Source: Actinomycetota bacterium (GTDB lineage: Bacteria; Actinomycetota; Actinomycetes; Actinomycetales; Microbacteriaceae). Taken from it: 17,559 bases of DNA. Shown piece by piece: positions 1 through 8,652 of the stretch; the stretch's first letter is position 1; every line of letters starts with the position of its first letter. The translations under genes were made by a program, and so were the position numbers. The stretch spans positions 1 to 17,559 of the forward strand of contig JAHIOK010000238.1 in NCBI GenBank assembly GCA_018895315.1, in the 5' to 3' direction. The notes under the pieces were generated by a model, which saw only the letters and a list, made by a program, of their open reading frames with translations, was not told the origin of the DNA and did no database searches.

Positions 1-777
1 CGCGGTGAGCTGGTCGCCCACCGCCTCATGCACAATCGCGGTGGAGACGGCGGAATCAACACCACCGGAGAGAGCGGAGATCACACGTGCCGTGCCGACC
101 TGGGCTCGGATGCGGGCGACCTGCTCGGCGATGACGTTTCCGCTGTTCCAGTCGGCGGCGAGCCCTGCACCGCGGTGCAGGAAGTTCTCGATGACGCGCT
201 GACCATAGTCCGAGTGTTTGACCTCCGGATGCCACTGCACGCCGTACATGCGGCGCTCATCGTTCCCGAACGCGGCGACCGGAGTTGCCGACGTGGAAGC
301 GAGCACCGTGAAGCCCTCGGGTGCCGCGGAGACCTGATCACCGTGGCTCATCCACACGTTCTGGTCGGTGGGCTGGCCGGCGAGGAGCACTCCGCCGTCC
401 CCGGTGAGCGCAGCATCCGTCGCCCCGTATTCACGCAGCCCTGTGTTGGCGACCTCACCACCGAGGGCGCGGGCCATCACCTGGAATCCGTAGCAGATGC
501 CGAGCGTCGGCACTCCGAGCTCGAAGACACCGGGATCGAGGGTGGGGGCGCCGGGCTCGTAGACCGATGACGGGCCACCCGAGAGGATGAGGCCGACCGG
601 GTTCTTCGCGGCGATCTCGGCCGCTGATGCGGTGTGCGGCACGATCTCGCTGTACACGCCCGCTTCGCGCACGCGTCGCGCGATCAGCTGCGCGTACTGC
701 GCGCCGAAGTCGACGACCAGGACGGGCCGCTGTTCGGTGGCCGGCGGCGTGGGGATGGTCTCAGAGTCGCTGGTCAA
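1..777 (-). CDS. guaA: GMP synthase (glutamine-hydrolysing), 5' part only
   Basis: This cytoplasmic enzyme makes GMP from XMP, ATP and glutamine, the last step of de novo guanine nucleotide synthesis. About 259 N-terminal residues are present before the window edge cuts the gene. The class I glutamine amidotransferase domain is complete. The nucleophile is Cys95 in GICYGFQ and the His183/Glu185 pair lies in WHPE. The ATP-pyrophosphatase domain begins with the PP-loop SGGVDS (about 237-242) and is then truncated. No ATG or GTG lies near the conserved start [10 protein letters not shown], so I chose TTG at 777-775. It overlaps the stop of the upstream DUF3817 gene by 4 nt (TTGA), with AAGG a few bases before it, which suggests translational coupling. 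It is the last visible gene of the minus-strand purine block. The family call is certain and the start is fairly sure. Confidence 0.95.
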   Translation of the reverse strand, partial: MTSDSETIPTPPATEQRPVLVVDFGAQYAQLIARRVREAGVYSEIVPHTASAAEIAAKNPVGLILSGGPSSVYEPGAPTLDPGVFELGVPTLGICYGFQVMARALGGEVANTGLREYGATDAALTGDGGVLLAGQPTDQNVWMSHGDQVSAAPEGFTVLASTSATPVAAFGNDERRMYGVQWHPEVKHSDYGQRVIENFLHRGAGLAADWNSGNVIAEQVARIRAQVGTARVISALSGGVDSAVSTAIVHEAVGDQLTA

Positions 778-1265
778 CGCGTGCCTTCCGTGGCGGGCTG
801 GATCGTAGGGGCGGCCGCGGCCGACTCGGTGGCTTCGCGGGTGGCCAGGTAGCTCTTCACATCGCGGGCGACGATGGTCTCCATCACGAAGGACAGCACC
901 GGCACGATGCCACCGGCAGCGAGCAACAGGAAGCGCCAGAACGGCCAGCGCATCAGGCTCCAGATGCGGAAGCACGCGAAGAGGTAGACGACGTAGAACC
1001 AGCCGTGCACCACGAGGATGCCGAGGGAGAGGTTGACGCCGTCGCCGGTGCTCACCAGGCCGGTGGGGCCGTCGACGACGGGTGCGAACCAGAGCAGACC
1101 GCCGCGGCCGCCGAGGAAAAGCTCGACGCTCAACGGCGTGTATTTGAAGATCATCTCGGTGCACAGGAGGAGCAGCCCCACACCGGTGATGATCGAGCAC
1201 ACCTGGTAGAACTTCAGTGCACCTCGGATCGCAGGAAAAGTCGCGAGTTTCGGAGCCCTGGCCAT
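774..1265 (-). CDS. DUF3817-family integral membrane protein
   Basis: A 163-residue membrane protein of the actinobacterial DUF3817 family, whose biochemical role is not known to me. Three hydrophobic segments are visible, at about 18-40, 78-101 and 108-131. Between the first two lies a Gly/Pro-rich loop, and the C-terminus is a charged, Ala-rich tail of about 30 residues. It lies between SURF1 (47-nt gap upstream) and guaA (4-nt overlap downstream), an arrangement I associate with Microbacteriaceae. The ATG is preceded by GGAGGT, which directly abuts it and is too close for a normal ribosome binding site. A TAGACT hexamer lies 6 nt upstream of the ATG, so a leaderless transcript that also carries guaA is likely. 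Length and hydrophobic profile fit the family; the function is unassigned. Confidence 0.85.
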   Translation of the reverse strand: MARAPKLATFPAIRGALKFYQVCSIITGVGLLLLCTEMIFKYTPLSVELFLGGRGGLLWFAPVVDGPTGLVSTGDGVNLSLGILVVHGWFYVVYLFACFRIWSLMRWPFWRFLLLAAGGIVPVLSFVMETIVARDVKSYLATREATESAAAAPTIQPATEGTR

Positions 1266-1271
1266 ACCTCC

Positions 1272-1277
1272 AGTCTA
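1272..1277 (-). promoter_or_regulatory. Candidate -10 (TAGACT) for a leaderless DUF3817-guaA transcript
   Basis: TAGACT on the minus strand ends exactly 6 nt before the ATG at 1265. Initiation 7 nt downstream of the -10 would therefore start at the A of the start codon. The same geometry recurs at four other genes in this window. I see no convincing -35. Confidence 0.55.
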
Positions 1278-1311
1278 TCCGCGACCGCGAGGACGACCGC
1301 CGCCACGGGAG

Positions 1312-2154
1312 TCAGGAGAGCTCTGCGGCGGCATCCTCGATGTCTTCGACCTCGCGCTCCCACGCGTCTTTGCCGAGGCGGTACCAGAGATAGAACGCGA
1401 AGCCCGCGAAGACCGCCCACTCAACCGCGTAGAAGAGGTTGAGCCAATTGACTCCCGACCCCTGCGACGGCGCCGGTGACGCGATGGTCTCGAGCCCGCC
1501 CAGTGGCTGGGCCGCGGTCATGAAGGGCCGGTATACGTCGAGCTCGGCCGTGTCATGCCACCGGCTGAGGAGTGCCGCGGGTGACATGCGAGTCTGCTCG
1601 AGCGGGTCGCCGCTCTTGTCGGGGAGCTTCGGGCCTTCGTCCGAGATGAGCCGGCCGGTGAGGTCCACCACCACGGTCGGGTCGGCGGCCGCCGCGTCGG
1701 AGAGAGCGGATGCCGCGGCATCCGCCTGCGCGCGATCGGCAGTCCATCCGACGGCCACAGCCAGCGACGTCGGCGTGCTGGTGTGGGCGACACGGAGCTG
1801 GCCGGTGACCCAATACCCTTTCGCCCCGTCGTTGAAGCGCGAGGAGATGACGATGAAGTCGCCGGGAATCCACGACCCCGACACGGATGCCTGCTGACCG
1901 ACCAATGGATCGTTGAGGTAGGCGCCGGGCTTGACGATGTCATCGATCGGCTGCACCTGCTCGGTTGCACCCGGGTCGACCGGCGTCGTGTCGATCGCCC
2001 GGCCGAGCTGCCACTGCCCGAGCCACGCGAACACTCCCGCGACCACGAGGCAGAGCGCGAGCATCGCGAGCCAGCGCGGTCGCAGCAGAACTTCGCGCAG
2101 GGTCGGCGGAAAGACCTGCGGAACCGGAGCCTGCTGGGCGAGAGGAGTCGTCAT
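1312..2154 (-). CDS. SURF1-family cytochrome c oxidase assembly protein
   Basis: A 280-residue inner-membrane protein with the classic SURF1 architecture. There is one N-terminal membrane segment (about 30-49) running into the conserved LGQWQLGR stretch, then a large extracytoplasmic domain, and a second membrane segment near the C-terminus (about 239-259) after NLFYAVEW. SURF1 proteins help assemble the haem a/CuB centre of aa3-type cytochrome oxidase. The acidic C-terminal tail (about 265-280) is cytoplasmic. The gene starts 13 nt after the guaB3 stop, with only a weak Shine-Dalgarno, so it is probably expressed from the guaB3 transcript. No other oxidase gene lies in the window, so its place in a purine cluster is positional rather than functional. 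Confidence 0.88.
   Translation of the reverse strand: MTTPLAQQAPVPQVFPPTLREVLLRPRWLAMLALCLVVAGVFAWLGQWQLGRAIDTTPVDPGATEQVQPIDDIVKPGAYLNDPLVGQQASVSGSWIPGDFIVISSRFNDGAKGYWVTGQLRVAHTSTPTSLAVAVGWTADRAQADAAASALSDAAAADPTVVVDLTGRLISDEGPKLPDKSGDPLEQTRMSPAALLSRWHDTAELDVYRPFMTAAQPLGGLETIASPAPSQGSGVNWLNLFYAVEWAVFAGFAFYLWYRLGKDAWEREVEDIEDAAAELS
1706..1725. repeat. 20-bp perfect palindrome inside SURF1
   Basis: gcggatgccgcggcatccgc reads the same on both strands. It carries two inverted copies of GGATGCC, a 7-mer that is enriched across the window. It encodes an Ala/Asp/Ser-rich stretch of the SURF1 ectodomain, so it may reflect codon choice rather than a binding site. Confidence 0.6.
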
Positions 2155-2167
2155 CCGAACCGCACTG

Positions 2168-3292
2168 TCAACCGGCGTTGTATGGAGCCACGACGACCTC
2201 GACCCGCTGGAATTCCTTGAGATCGGAGTAGCCCGTTGTCGCCATCGACTTCTTCAGCGCGCCGATGAGGTTCGCGGTGCCGTCGGCGACGGGAGCCGGG
2301 CCGTACAGGATCTCCTCGAGCGAGCCCACCTGATCGACCTTCACGCGCTTGCCGCGGGGCAGCTTCGAGTGGTGTGCCTCGGGGCCCCAGTGGAAGCCGT
2401 TGCCGGGCGCATCGGTCGCTCGGGCGAGGGCGACGCCGAGCATGACGGCATCGGCGCCCATCGCGAGCGCCTTGACGATGTCTCCCGAGGTGCCCACTCC
2501 GCCGTCGGCGATCACATGAACGTAGCGCCCGCCCGACTCGTCGAGGTAGTCGCGACGTGCGCCAGTGACGTCGGCGACGGCCGTGGCCATGGGCGCATGG
2601 ATGCCGAGAGTGGCGCGTGTCGTGGACGCCGCTCCTCCACCGAAGCCGACGAGAACGCCTGCAGCTCCGGTGCGCATCAGATGCAGCGCCGCGGTGTAGG
2701 TGGCCGCTCCGCCGACGATGACCGGCACATCGAGGTCGTAGATGAACTTCTTCAGGTTCAGGGGTGCCGTCACCGATGAGACGTGCTCGGCAGAGACGGT
2801 CGTGCCGCGGATCACGAAGACGTCGACGCCGGCGGCGACCACCGTCTCGTAGAGCTCCTGCGTCCGCTGCGGGGTGAGGGCGCCGGCGACGGTGACCCCC
2901 GCAGCACGGATCTCGGCGAGCCGGTCGCGCACGAGTTCAGGCTTGATCGGCTCGGTGTAGAGCTCCTGCATCCGGCGGGTCGCATCGCGGCCCGGCATGC
3001 CGGCGATCTCGGCGAGGAACGGCTCAGGGTCGTCGTAGCGCGTCCACAGGCCTTCGAGGTCGAGGACGCCGAGGCCGCCGAGCTGCCCCAGCATGATCGC
3101 GGTGCGCGGGCTCACGACGGAGTCCATCGGGGCTCCGAGCACCGGGATCGCGAACTGGAACGCATCGATCGACCAGGCCGTCGAGACATCCTCGGGGTTG
3201 CGCGTGCGCCGCGAGGGCACCACCGCGATGTCGTCGAACGTGTAGGCGCGACGCGCACGCTTGGCGCGCCCGAGCTCGATCTCCATACTCAC
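2168..3292 (-). CDS. guaB3: GuaB3-type IMP dehydrogenase paralog without CBS domains
   Basis: A 374-residue (beta/alpha)8 protein of the GuaB3 branch of the IMPDH/GMP reductase family, known from actinobacteria and cyanobacteria. It opens with the typical ELGRAKRARRAYTFDDIAVVPSRR (split here as ELGRAKRARRAY then TFDDIAVVPSRR) and lacks the CBS pair present in GuaB. The phosphate-binding region GGGAASTTR aligns with GPGSICTTR of the neighbouring GuaB. Thus Ser223 sits where GuaB has the catalytic Cys312, so ordinary IMPDH chemistry through a thioimidate is unlikely. Its reaction is not settled here. I chose the GTG at 3292 because a TAGGCT -10 lies exactly 6 nt upstream; an in-frame ATG two codons later is the alternative. 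It follows guaB after a 163-nt gap with a large stem-loop and precedes SURF1 by 13 nt. Confidence 0.9.
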   Translation of the reverse strand: MSMEIELGRAKRARRAYTFDDIAVVPSRRTRNPEDVSTAWSIDAFQFAIPVLGAPMDSVVSPRTAIMLGQLGGLGVLDLEGLWTRYDDPEPFLAEIAGMPGRDATRRMQELYTEPIKPELVRDRLAEIRAAGVTVAGALTPQRTQELYETVVAAGVDVFVIRGTTVSAEHVSSVTAPLNLKKFIYDLDVPVIVGGAATYTAALHLMRTGAAGVLVGFGGGAASTTRATLGIHAPMATAVADVTGARRDYLDESGGRYVHVIADGGVGTSGDIVKALAMGADAVMLGVALARATDAPGNGFHWGPEAHHSKLPRGKRVKVDQVGSLEEILYGPAPVADGTANLIGALKKSMATTGYSDLKEFQRVEVVVAPYNAG

Positions 3293-3298
3293 GATGCC

Positions 3299-3304
3299 AG
3301 CCTA
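3299..3304 (-). promoter_or_regulatory. Candidate -10 (TAGGCT) for leaderless guaB3
   Basis: TAGGCT on the minus strand is followed by 6 nt (ggcatc) and then the GTG start of guaB3. The same hexamer at the same distance precedes rarD and the THUMP-like methyltransferase. Lying downstream of the guaB/guaB3 stem-loop, it suggests that guaB3 is transcribed independently of guaB. Confidence 0.6.
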
Positions 3305-3363
3305 CCCGGGTGCGTTCGCTGCGCGGGATGCCGCGTGCGGGGAGGTCGCCACGGCGCGGCCCT

Positions 3364-3440
3364 CGAAATTCGGAGAAGGTCACCCTTTTCGGATGATTCC
3401 GCCGGAATCATCCGAAAAGCACCGAATTCTCCGATTTTCG
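3364..3440 (-). terminator. Large nested inverted repeat between guaB and guaB3, probable terminator or attenuator
   Basis: The core is a perfect inverted repeat: arms of 17 nt at 3385-3401 and 3403-3419 with a single central base (3402), reading cttttcggatgattccg on the left. Around it sits an outer pair, 3364-3377 against 3427-3440, matching at 13 of 14 positions. It begins about 15 nt after the guaB stop and no U-run follows on either strand. A transcript from guaB would fold into a very stable hairpin, so a terminator is the simplest reading. A dimeric operator or a mobile miniature repeat cannot be excluded. Confidence 0.65.
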
Positions 3441-3455
3441 GAGGGGCGGATGCCG

Positions 3456-4994
<1,539 letters not shown>

Positions 4995-5051
4995 TCATCA
5001 GAGGACCACGCTGTGGGATGGACGGCGGCGACCGGTGTGCGGGAGGGTCTT

Positions 5052-5079
5052 CCCGACGCTGAAGATTCTAATCGTCGGG
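5052..5079 (-). promoter_or_regulatory. Candidate guaB promoter flanked by an inverted repeat
   Basis: TAGAAT on the minus strand (5065-5070) is the best -10 upstream of guaB and would give a leader of about 100 nt. It is bracketed by 7-nt arms, cccgacg at 5052-5058 and cgtcggg at 5073-5079, an arrangement that could let a dimeric repressor cover the -10. No clear -35 is visible at 17-18 nt. Confidence 0.4.
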
Positions 5080-5230
5080 CCGGGCGTTTTGTTCCCGACC
5101 GACCCGTTGAGACCGCCCCGCCCACTACCGCATCGGGTTCTCTTTATCGAGCCTCTCCGCACAACGGACGCAAGTGTGACAATCTGCTCACGTCCGTAAG
5201 CGACCGATGGCCGAAACACCGCGGACACAA

Positions 5231-5236
5231 TACGCT
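5231..5236 (+). promoter_or_regulatory. Candidate -10 (TACGCT) of the livHMGF operon
   Basis: TACGCT fits the TANNCT form seen at other genes in this window. It would start transcription near 5243, giving a leader of about 58 nt that contains the 5265-5278 hairpin and the livH ribosome binding site. There is no good -35, so this is only the best candidate in the region. Confidence 0.33.
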
Positions 5237-5264
5237 CGTACCGTCGTTCATCAAGGCCGATGCG

Positions 5265-5278
5265 ACCGATACATCGGT
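5265..5278 (+). repeat. Short inverted repeat in the liv operon leader
   Basis: accgat (5265-5270) and atcggt (5273-5278) form a 6-bp palindrome with a 2-nt centre, 22 nt before the livH start. The left arm lies inside a 9-nt direct repeat (gcgaccgat) whose first copy is at 5200-5208. It could be a repressor site; this is a weak signal. Confidence 0.35.
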
Positions 5279-5300
5279 GCAGTGCTGGACTGGAGGATTC

Positions 5301-6659
5301 GTGAGTCCCACGACTGCCACCGCAAGGCGATCCATGCAATGGATCGTGCTTGCTCTCGGCGCGATGCTGATCGCGCTTTTCGTCATCACTGCCGCGTCTC
5401 CGGCGCATGCGGAGACGACTCCCGCCCCCGCGCCGTCGGGCGAGGCGCAAAGCGAACCCTGCGTGGCGAATGCGACGACCGGATGCCTCGGCGGCACCCT
5501 CTCGACGGCCACGGCGGGAATCTCGATCACCGCGACCGGGCCAGGCGGCTCAGCGTCGACGACGACGCTGGAAGACGGCACGTGGTCGCTCGCGGTGACG
5601 CAGGCCGGCACCTACTCGGTCTCGATCGACGCGAGCACCCTGCCGGATGGCGTGACCCTCAAGGACACGGCGCCCAAGACGCGCCCGGTCACCCTCGGAG
5701 CCAACACCGCCGTGCTGTTCTCGCTCACAGACGCGTCGTCCGGAGGCACGGACAGCGGGAACTCCGCCGCTGACACGGGCTTCAACTGGGATCGACTCGC
5801 CCAGCAGGCGGCATCGGGGCTCCGGCTGGGTCTGCTCCTCGCCCTCGCCGCCGTCGGCCTGTCGTTGATCTACGGCACAACCGGCATCTCGAACTTCGCT
5901 CACGGTGAGCTCGTGACTCTCGGCGGACTGCTCGCCTACGTCTTCGCGAATCTGATGGGCCTGAATCTCTGGGTCTCGGCGGTGATCGTCGTCATCCTGT
6001 GCTCATTGTTCGGATTCGCGCAGGATGTCGCGATCTGGAAACCGTTGCGACGAAAGCGGCTCAGTCTGACGCAGCTCATGATCGTCACGATCGGCATGTC
6101 GTTGGCCCTTCAGTACACGTTCCAGTTCTTCCTCGGTGCCTCTACCGTCCGCATCGTGACGGCCAACCCGGTGCCGGTGAAGATCGGCCCGGTCTCCCTC
6201 AGCGTCGATTCGCTCGTGGCCATGGGCGTCGCCGTCGTCGTGCTGATCGCGGTGGGCATCTTCCTCCTGAAGACGCGCGTGGGTCGCGCCACCCGTGCGG
6301 TGAGTGACAACCCCGCTCTGGCTGCGGCATCCGGCATCAATGTCGACGGCGTCATCCGCATCATCTGGACGGCCGCAGCCGGCCTCGCGGGCCTTTCCGG
6401 CATCCTGCTCGGACTCGTCCTGAACGGCATCAACTGGATGACGGGGATGCAGCTGCTGTTGTTCTCCGCCGTCACCCTCGGTGGCCTCGGCACCGCGTTC
6501 GGAGCGCTGTTCGGGGCTCTCATCATCGGTATGACCGTGGAGCTGACGAACATCTGGCTGCCGGGTGACTTCAAGTACGCAACGGCCCTCGTGCTGCTGA
6601 TCCTCCTCCTGCTGGTCAGACCACAGGGACTCTTCGGGCGCAAGGAACGGGTGGGCTGA
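5301..6659 (+). CDS. livH: LivH-type ABC permease with signal peptide and N-terminal ectodomain
   Basis: A 452-residue inner-membrane permease of the branched-chain amino acid (HAAT) ABC importer family. Residues 161-452 are a normal LivH permease, including LSLIYGTTGISNFAHGEL and a C-terminal LVRPQGLFG. The unusual part comes before it. Residues 1-37 look like a Sec signal peptide or anchor (RR, a hydrophobic core, then SPAHA before ETT). Residues 38-160 form a Thr/Ser/Gly-rich extracytoplasmic domain with a Cys pair (EPCVANATTGC) and repeated beta-strand-like segments such as DGTWSLAVTQAGTYSVSI, resembling carboxypeptidase-regulatory or Ig-like folds. I chose the GTG at 5301 because TGGAGGA lies just upstream and the signal peptide follows; an ATG at 5334 is possible. 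livM starts 3 nt after the stop. The permease call is firm; the ectodomain role is unknown. Confidence 0.92.
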   Translation: MSPTTATARRSMQWIVLALGAMLIALFVITAASPAHAETTPAPAPSGEAQSEPCVANATTGCLGGTLSTATAGISITATGPGGSASTTTLEDGTWSLAVTQAGTYSVSIDASTLPDGVTLKDTAPKTRPVTLGANTAVLFSLTDASSGGTDSGNSAADTGFNWDRLAQQAASGLRLGLLLALAAVGLSLIYGTTGISNFAHGELVTLGGLLAYVFANLMGLNLWVSAVIVVILCSLFGFAQDVAIWKPLRRKRLSLTQLMIVTIGMSLALQYTFQFFLGASTVRIVTANPVPVKIGPVSLSVDSLVAMGVAVVVLIAVGIFLLKTRVGRATRAVSDNPALAAASGINVDGVIRIIWTAAAGLAGLSGILLGLVLNGINWMTGMQLLLFSAVTLGGLGTAFGALFGALIIGMTVELTNIWLPGDFKYATALVLLILLLLVRPQGLFGRKERVG

Positions 6660-6662
6660 GCC

Positions 6663-7649
6663 ATGAACGGCATCACGCAGCTGCTGTATGACATGTCCGC
6701 TATCGCGATCTCGCCCGCGACCGCCGCCTTCGCGATCGCGGCGATCGGCCTCAACATCCACTTCGGCTACACCGGCCTGCTCAACATGGGTCAAGCGGGA
6801 TTCATGCTGCTCGGCGCCTACGGCTTCGCCGTGTCCGCCGGCGCCGGCCTCGGCTTCTGGCCGTCGCTTCTGATCGCTCTGATCGTCGTACTGATCTACA
6901 GCTTCATCCTCGGTATTCCGACTCTGAAGCTGCGTGGCGACTATCTCGCGATCGTGACGATATCGGCGGCGGAGATCATCCGCATGGTCGGACGTTCGAG
7001 CATCATGGGACCCATCACCGGCGGCAGCAACGGCATCACCGGCGACATCTACCGCGAAGCCTTCAACGGGCTGTCGTTCTTCGGCGACGGACAGACCACG
7101 ATCCTGTGGTTCACCTATGACAACACCGGCGTCAACGGCTGGTGGATCCGATTCGTGGCATGGGCACTCGTGGGCATCTTCTGCGTCCTGGTGTGGCTGC
7201 TGATCCGCAGCCCATGGGGCCGCGTCCTCAAGGGCATCCGCGAAGACGAGGACGCCGTCCGCAGCCTCGGCAAGAGCGCGTTCTCGTTCAAGATGCAGGC
7301 GCTCGTGCTCGGTGGCCTGCTCGGAGCCGTCGCCGGTGTGATCTATGTGCTTCCCAGCTCGGTGCAGCCCGATGCTCTCGGGCGCTCCACGACGTTCTTC
7401 ATCTGGACCGCACTGCTGCTCGGTGGAGCTGCGACGATCTTCGGACCGGTGCTCGGGTCGATCCTGTTCTTCGTCGTCCGCATCTTCATCCAGGGGCTGA
7501 CCCGGATGCTGGTGCCCGACACCGTGATGTCGACACAGCAGACCGAGCAGTTCTCTTGGATCATGATCGGCATCGCCCTGATGCTGCTCGTGATATTCCG
7601 ACCACAGGGCGTCCTCGGAAGCAAGAAGGAGCTGAGCTTCAATGTCTGA
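6663..7649 (+). CDS. livM: LivM-type branched-chain amino acid ABC permease
   Basis: A 328-residue inner-membrane permease, the partner of LivH in the translocation channel. Family signatures include HFGYTGLLNMGQAGFMLLGAY near residue 35, LRGDYLAIVTISAAEI in the middle, and GRVLKGIREDEDAVRSLGK, the cytoplasmic loop that couples to the ATPases. It ends with the usual FRPQGVLGSKKEL. Multiple hydrophobic segments span the protein, which is of normal length. The ATG lies 3 nt after the livH stop and the gene overlaps livG by 8 nt, so translation is coupled along the operon. Confidence 0.95.
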   Translation: MNGITQLLYDMSAIAISPATAAFAIAAIGLNIHFGYTGLLNMGQAGFMLLGAYGFAVSAGAGLGFWPSLLIALIVVLIYSFILGIPTLKLRGDYLAIVTISAAEIIRMVGRSSIMGPITGGSNGITGDIYREAFNGLSFFGDGQTTILWFTYDNTGVNGWWIRFVAWALVGIFCVLVWLLIRSPWGRVLKGIREDEDAVRSLGKSAFSFKMQALVLGGLLGAVAGVIYVLPSSVQPDALGRSTTFFIWTALLLGGAATIFGPVLGSILFFVVRIFIQGLTRMLVPDTVMSTQQTEQFSWIMIGIALMLLVIFRPQGVLGSKKELSFNV

Positions 7650-8652
7650 GCTCACAGCCGCAGCGGCGGACGCACACGCACAGCTGGGCGGGGTGCCGCA
7701 GGTGCCGGGGGCGAGCAAGCCCGATCCCATCCTTGTCGTCGACAACATCGTCCGGCGCTTCGGCGGCATGACCGCCGTCGACGTCGACCACCTCGAGGTG
7801 CAGCGCGGCACGATCACTGCGCTGATCGGCCCGAACGGCGCCGGCAAGACCACGTTCTTCAATCTCATCACCGGCTTCGACAAACCGACGAGCGCGAAGC
7901 GACTCGTGGGTGGGCCGCCCTCGGCGAAGACTGCTCGGTGGGCGTTCGACGGGCGCACGCTCGGCAACACCTCAGCATCGAAGGTCGCTCGCAGCGGCAT
8001 GGTGCGCACGTTCCAGCTCACCAAGGCCCTCTCGCGCATGACCGTCATCGACAACATGCTGCTCGGCGCACGGGATCAGCCCGGCGAGAACATGGCCGCC
8101 GCACTCATCCGGCCGCTCTGGTCCAAACGCGAGAAAGAGATCGAGGCGAAAGCCGACGAGCTGCTCCACCGCTTCAAACTGCACGACAAGAAGGAAGACC
8201 TCGCAGGTTCGCTCTCGGGCGGCCAGAAGAAGCTGCTGGAGATGGCGCGGGCGCTGATGAGCGATCCGAAGATGATCATGCTCGATGAGCCCATGGCGGG
8301 AGTGAACCCGGCGCTGACACAGTCGCTGCTCGGGCATATCCGTGCGCTTCGCGATGAAGGGACCACCGTGCTCTTCGTGGAGCACGACATGCACATGGTG
8401 CGGCACATCTCCGACTGGGTCATCGTGATGGCGCAGGGTGTCATCGTCGCTGAGGGTCCGGCCGCCGATGTCATGTCGCAGCAAGCCGTCATCGATGCCT
8501 ACCTGGGTGCGCATCACGACACCGACCTCGGTGACGACGCGTTGCTCGATGACGAGGCCGCCATGGCCGAGCTCGAGAGTGAAGCCGAGGCCGAGGACGC
8601 CGCCGAGGAAGCCAGGGTCGACGAGGCCCTCGGGAAGGAGCATCGCCCGTGA
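7642..8652 (+). CDS. livG: LivG-type ABC transporter ATPase
   Basis: A 336-residue cytoplasmic ATPase that pairs with LivF to drive the importer. Walker A is GPNGAGKTT (63-71), the signature motif LSGGQ (191-195), Walker B MIMLDEP (211-217), with the switch His in EHDMHMV (His248). The LivG-type C-terminal region GVIVAEGPAADV is present. Two features differ from the compact family form. There is an insertion of roughly 12-15 residues after GFDKP (about 83-99, basic and Gly/Pro-rich) before the WAFDG strand. There is also a strongly acidic tail of about 45 residues (from residue 292). AAGGAG lies 10 nt before the ATG. It overlaps livM by 8 nt and livF by 4 nt. Confidence 0.95.
   Translation: MSELTAAAADAHAQLGGVPQVPGASKPDPILVVDNIVRRFGGMTAVDVDHLEVQRGTITALIGPNGAGKTTFFNLITGFDKPTSAKRLVGGPPSAKTARWAFDGRTLGNTSASKVARSGMVRTFQLTKALSRMTVIDNMLLGARDQPGENMAAALIRPLWSKREKEIEAKADELLHRFKLHDKKEDLAGSLSGGQKKLLEMARALMSDPKMIMLDEPMAGVNPALTQSLLGHIRALRDEGTTVLFVEHDMHMVRHISDWVIVMAQGVIVAEGPAADVMSQQAVIDAYLGAHHDTDLGDDALLDDEAAMAELESEAEAEDAAEEARVDEALGKEHRP

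Noticed and set aside
5172..5190. TGTGA-N8-TCACG resembling a CRP-type site upstream of livH
   Set aside because: CRP-family sites need a 6-nt spacer (TGTGA-N6-TCACA); here it is 8 and the flanks are not symmetric.
6003..8057. A 684-codon open frame on the minus strand across livH, livM and livG
   Set aside because: It is antisense to three well-recognised transporter genes. Its translation is rich in Asp, Glu, His and Gln without any domain, the usual mirror of GC-rich hydrophobic membrane genes.
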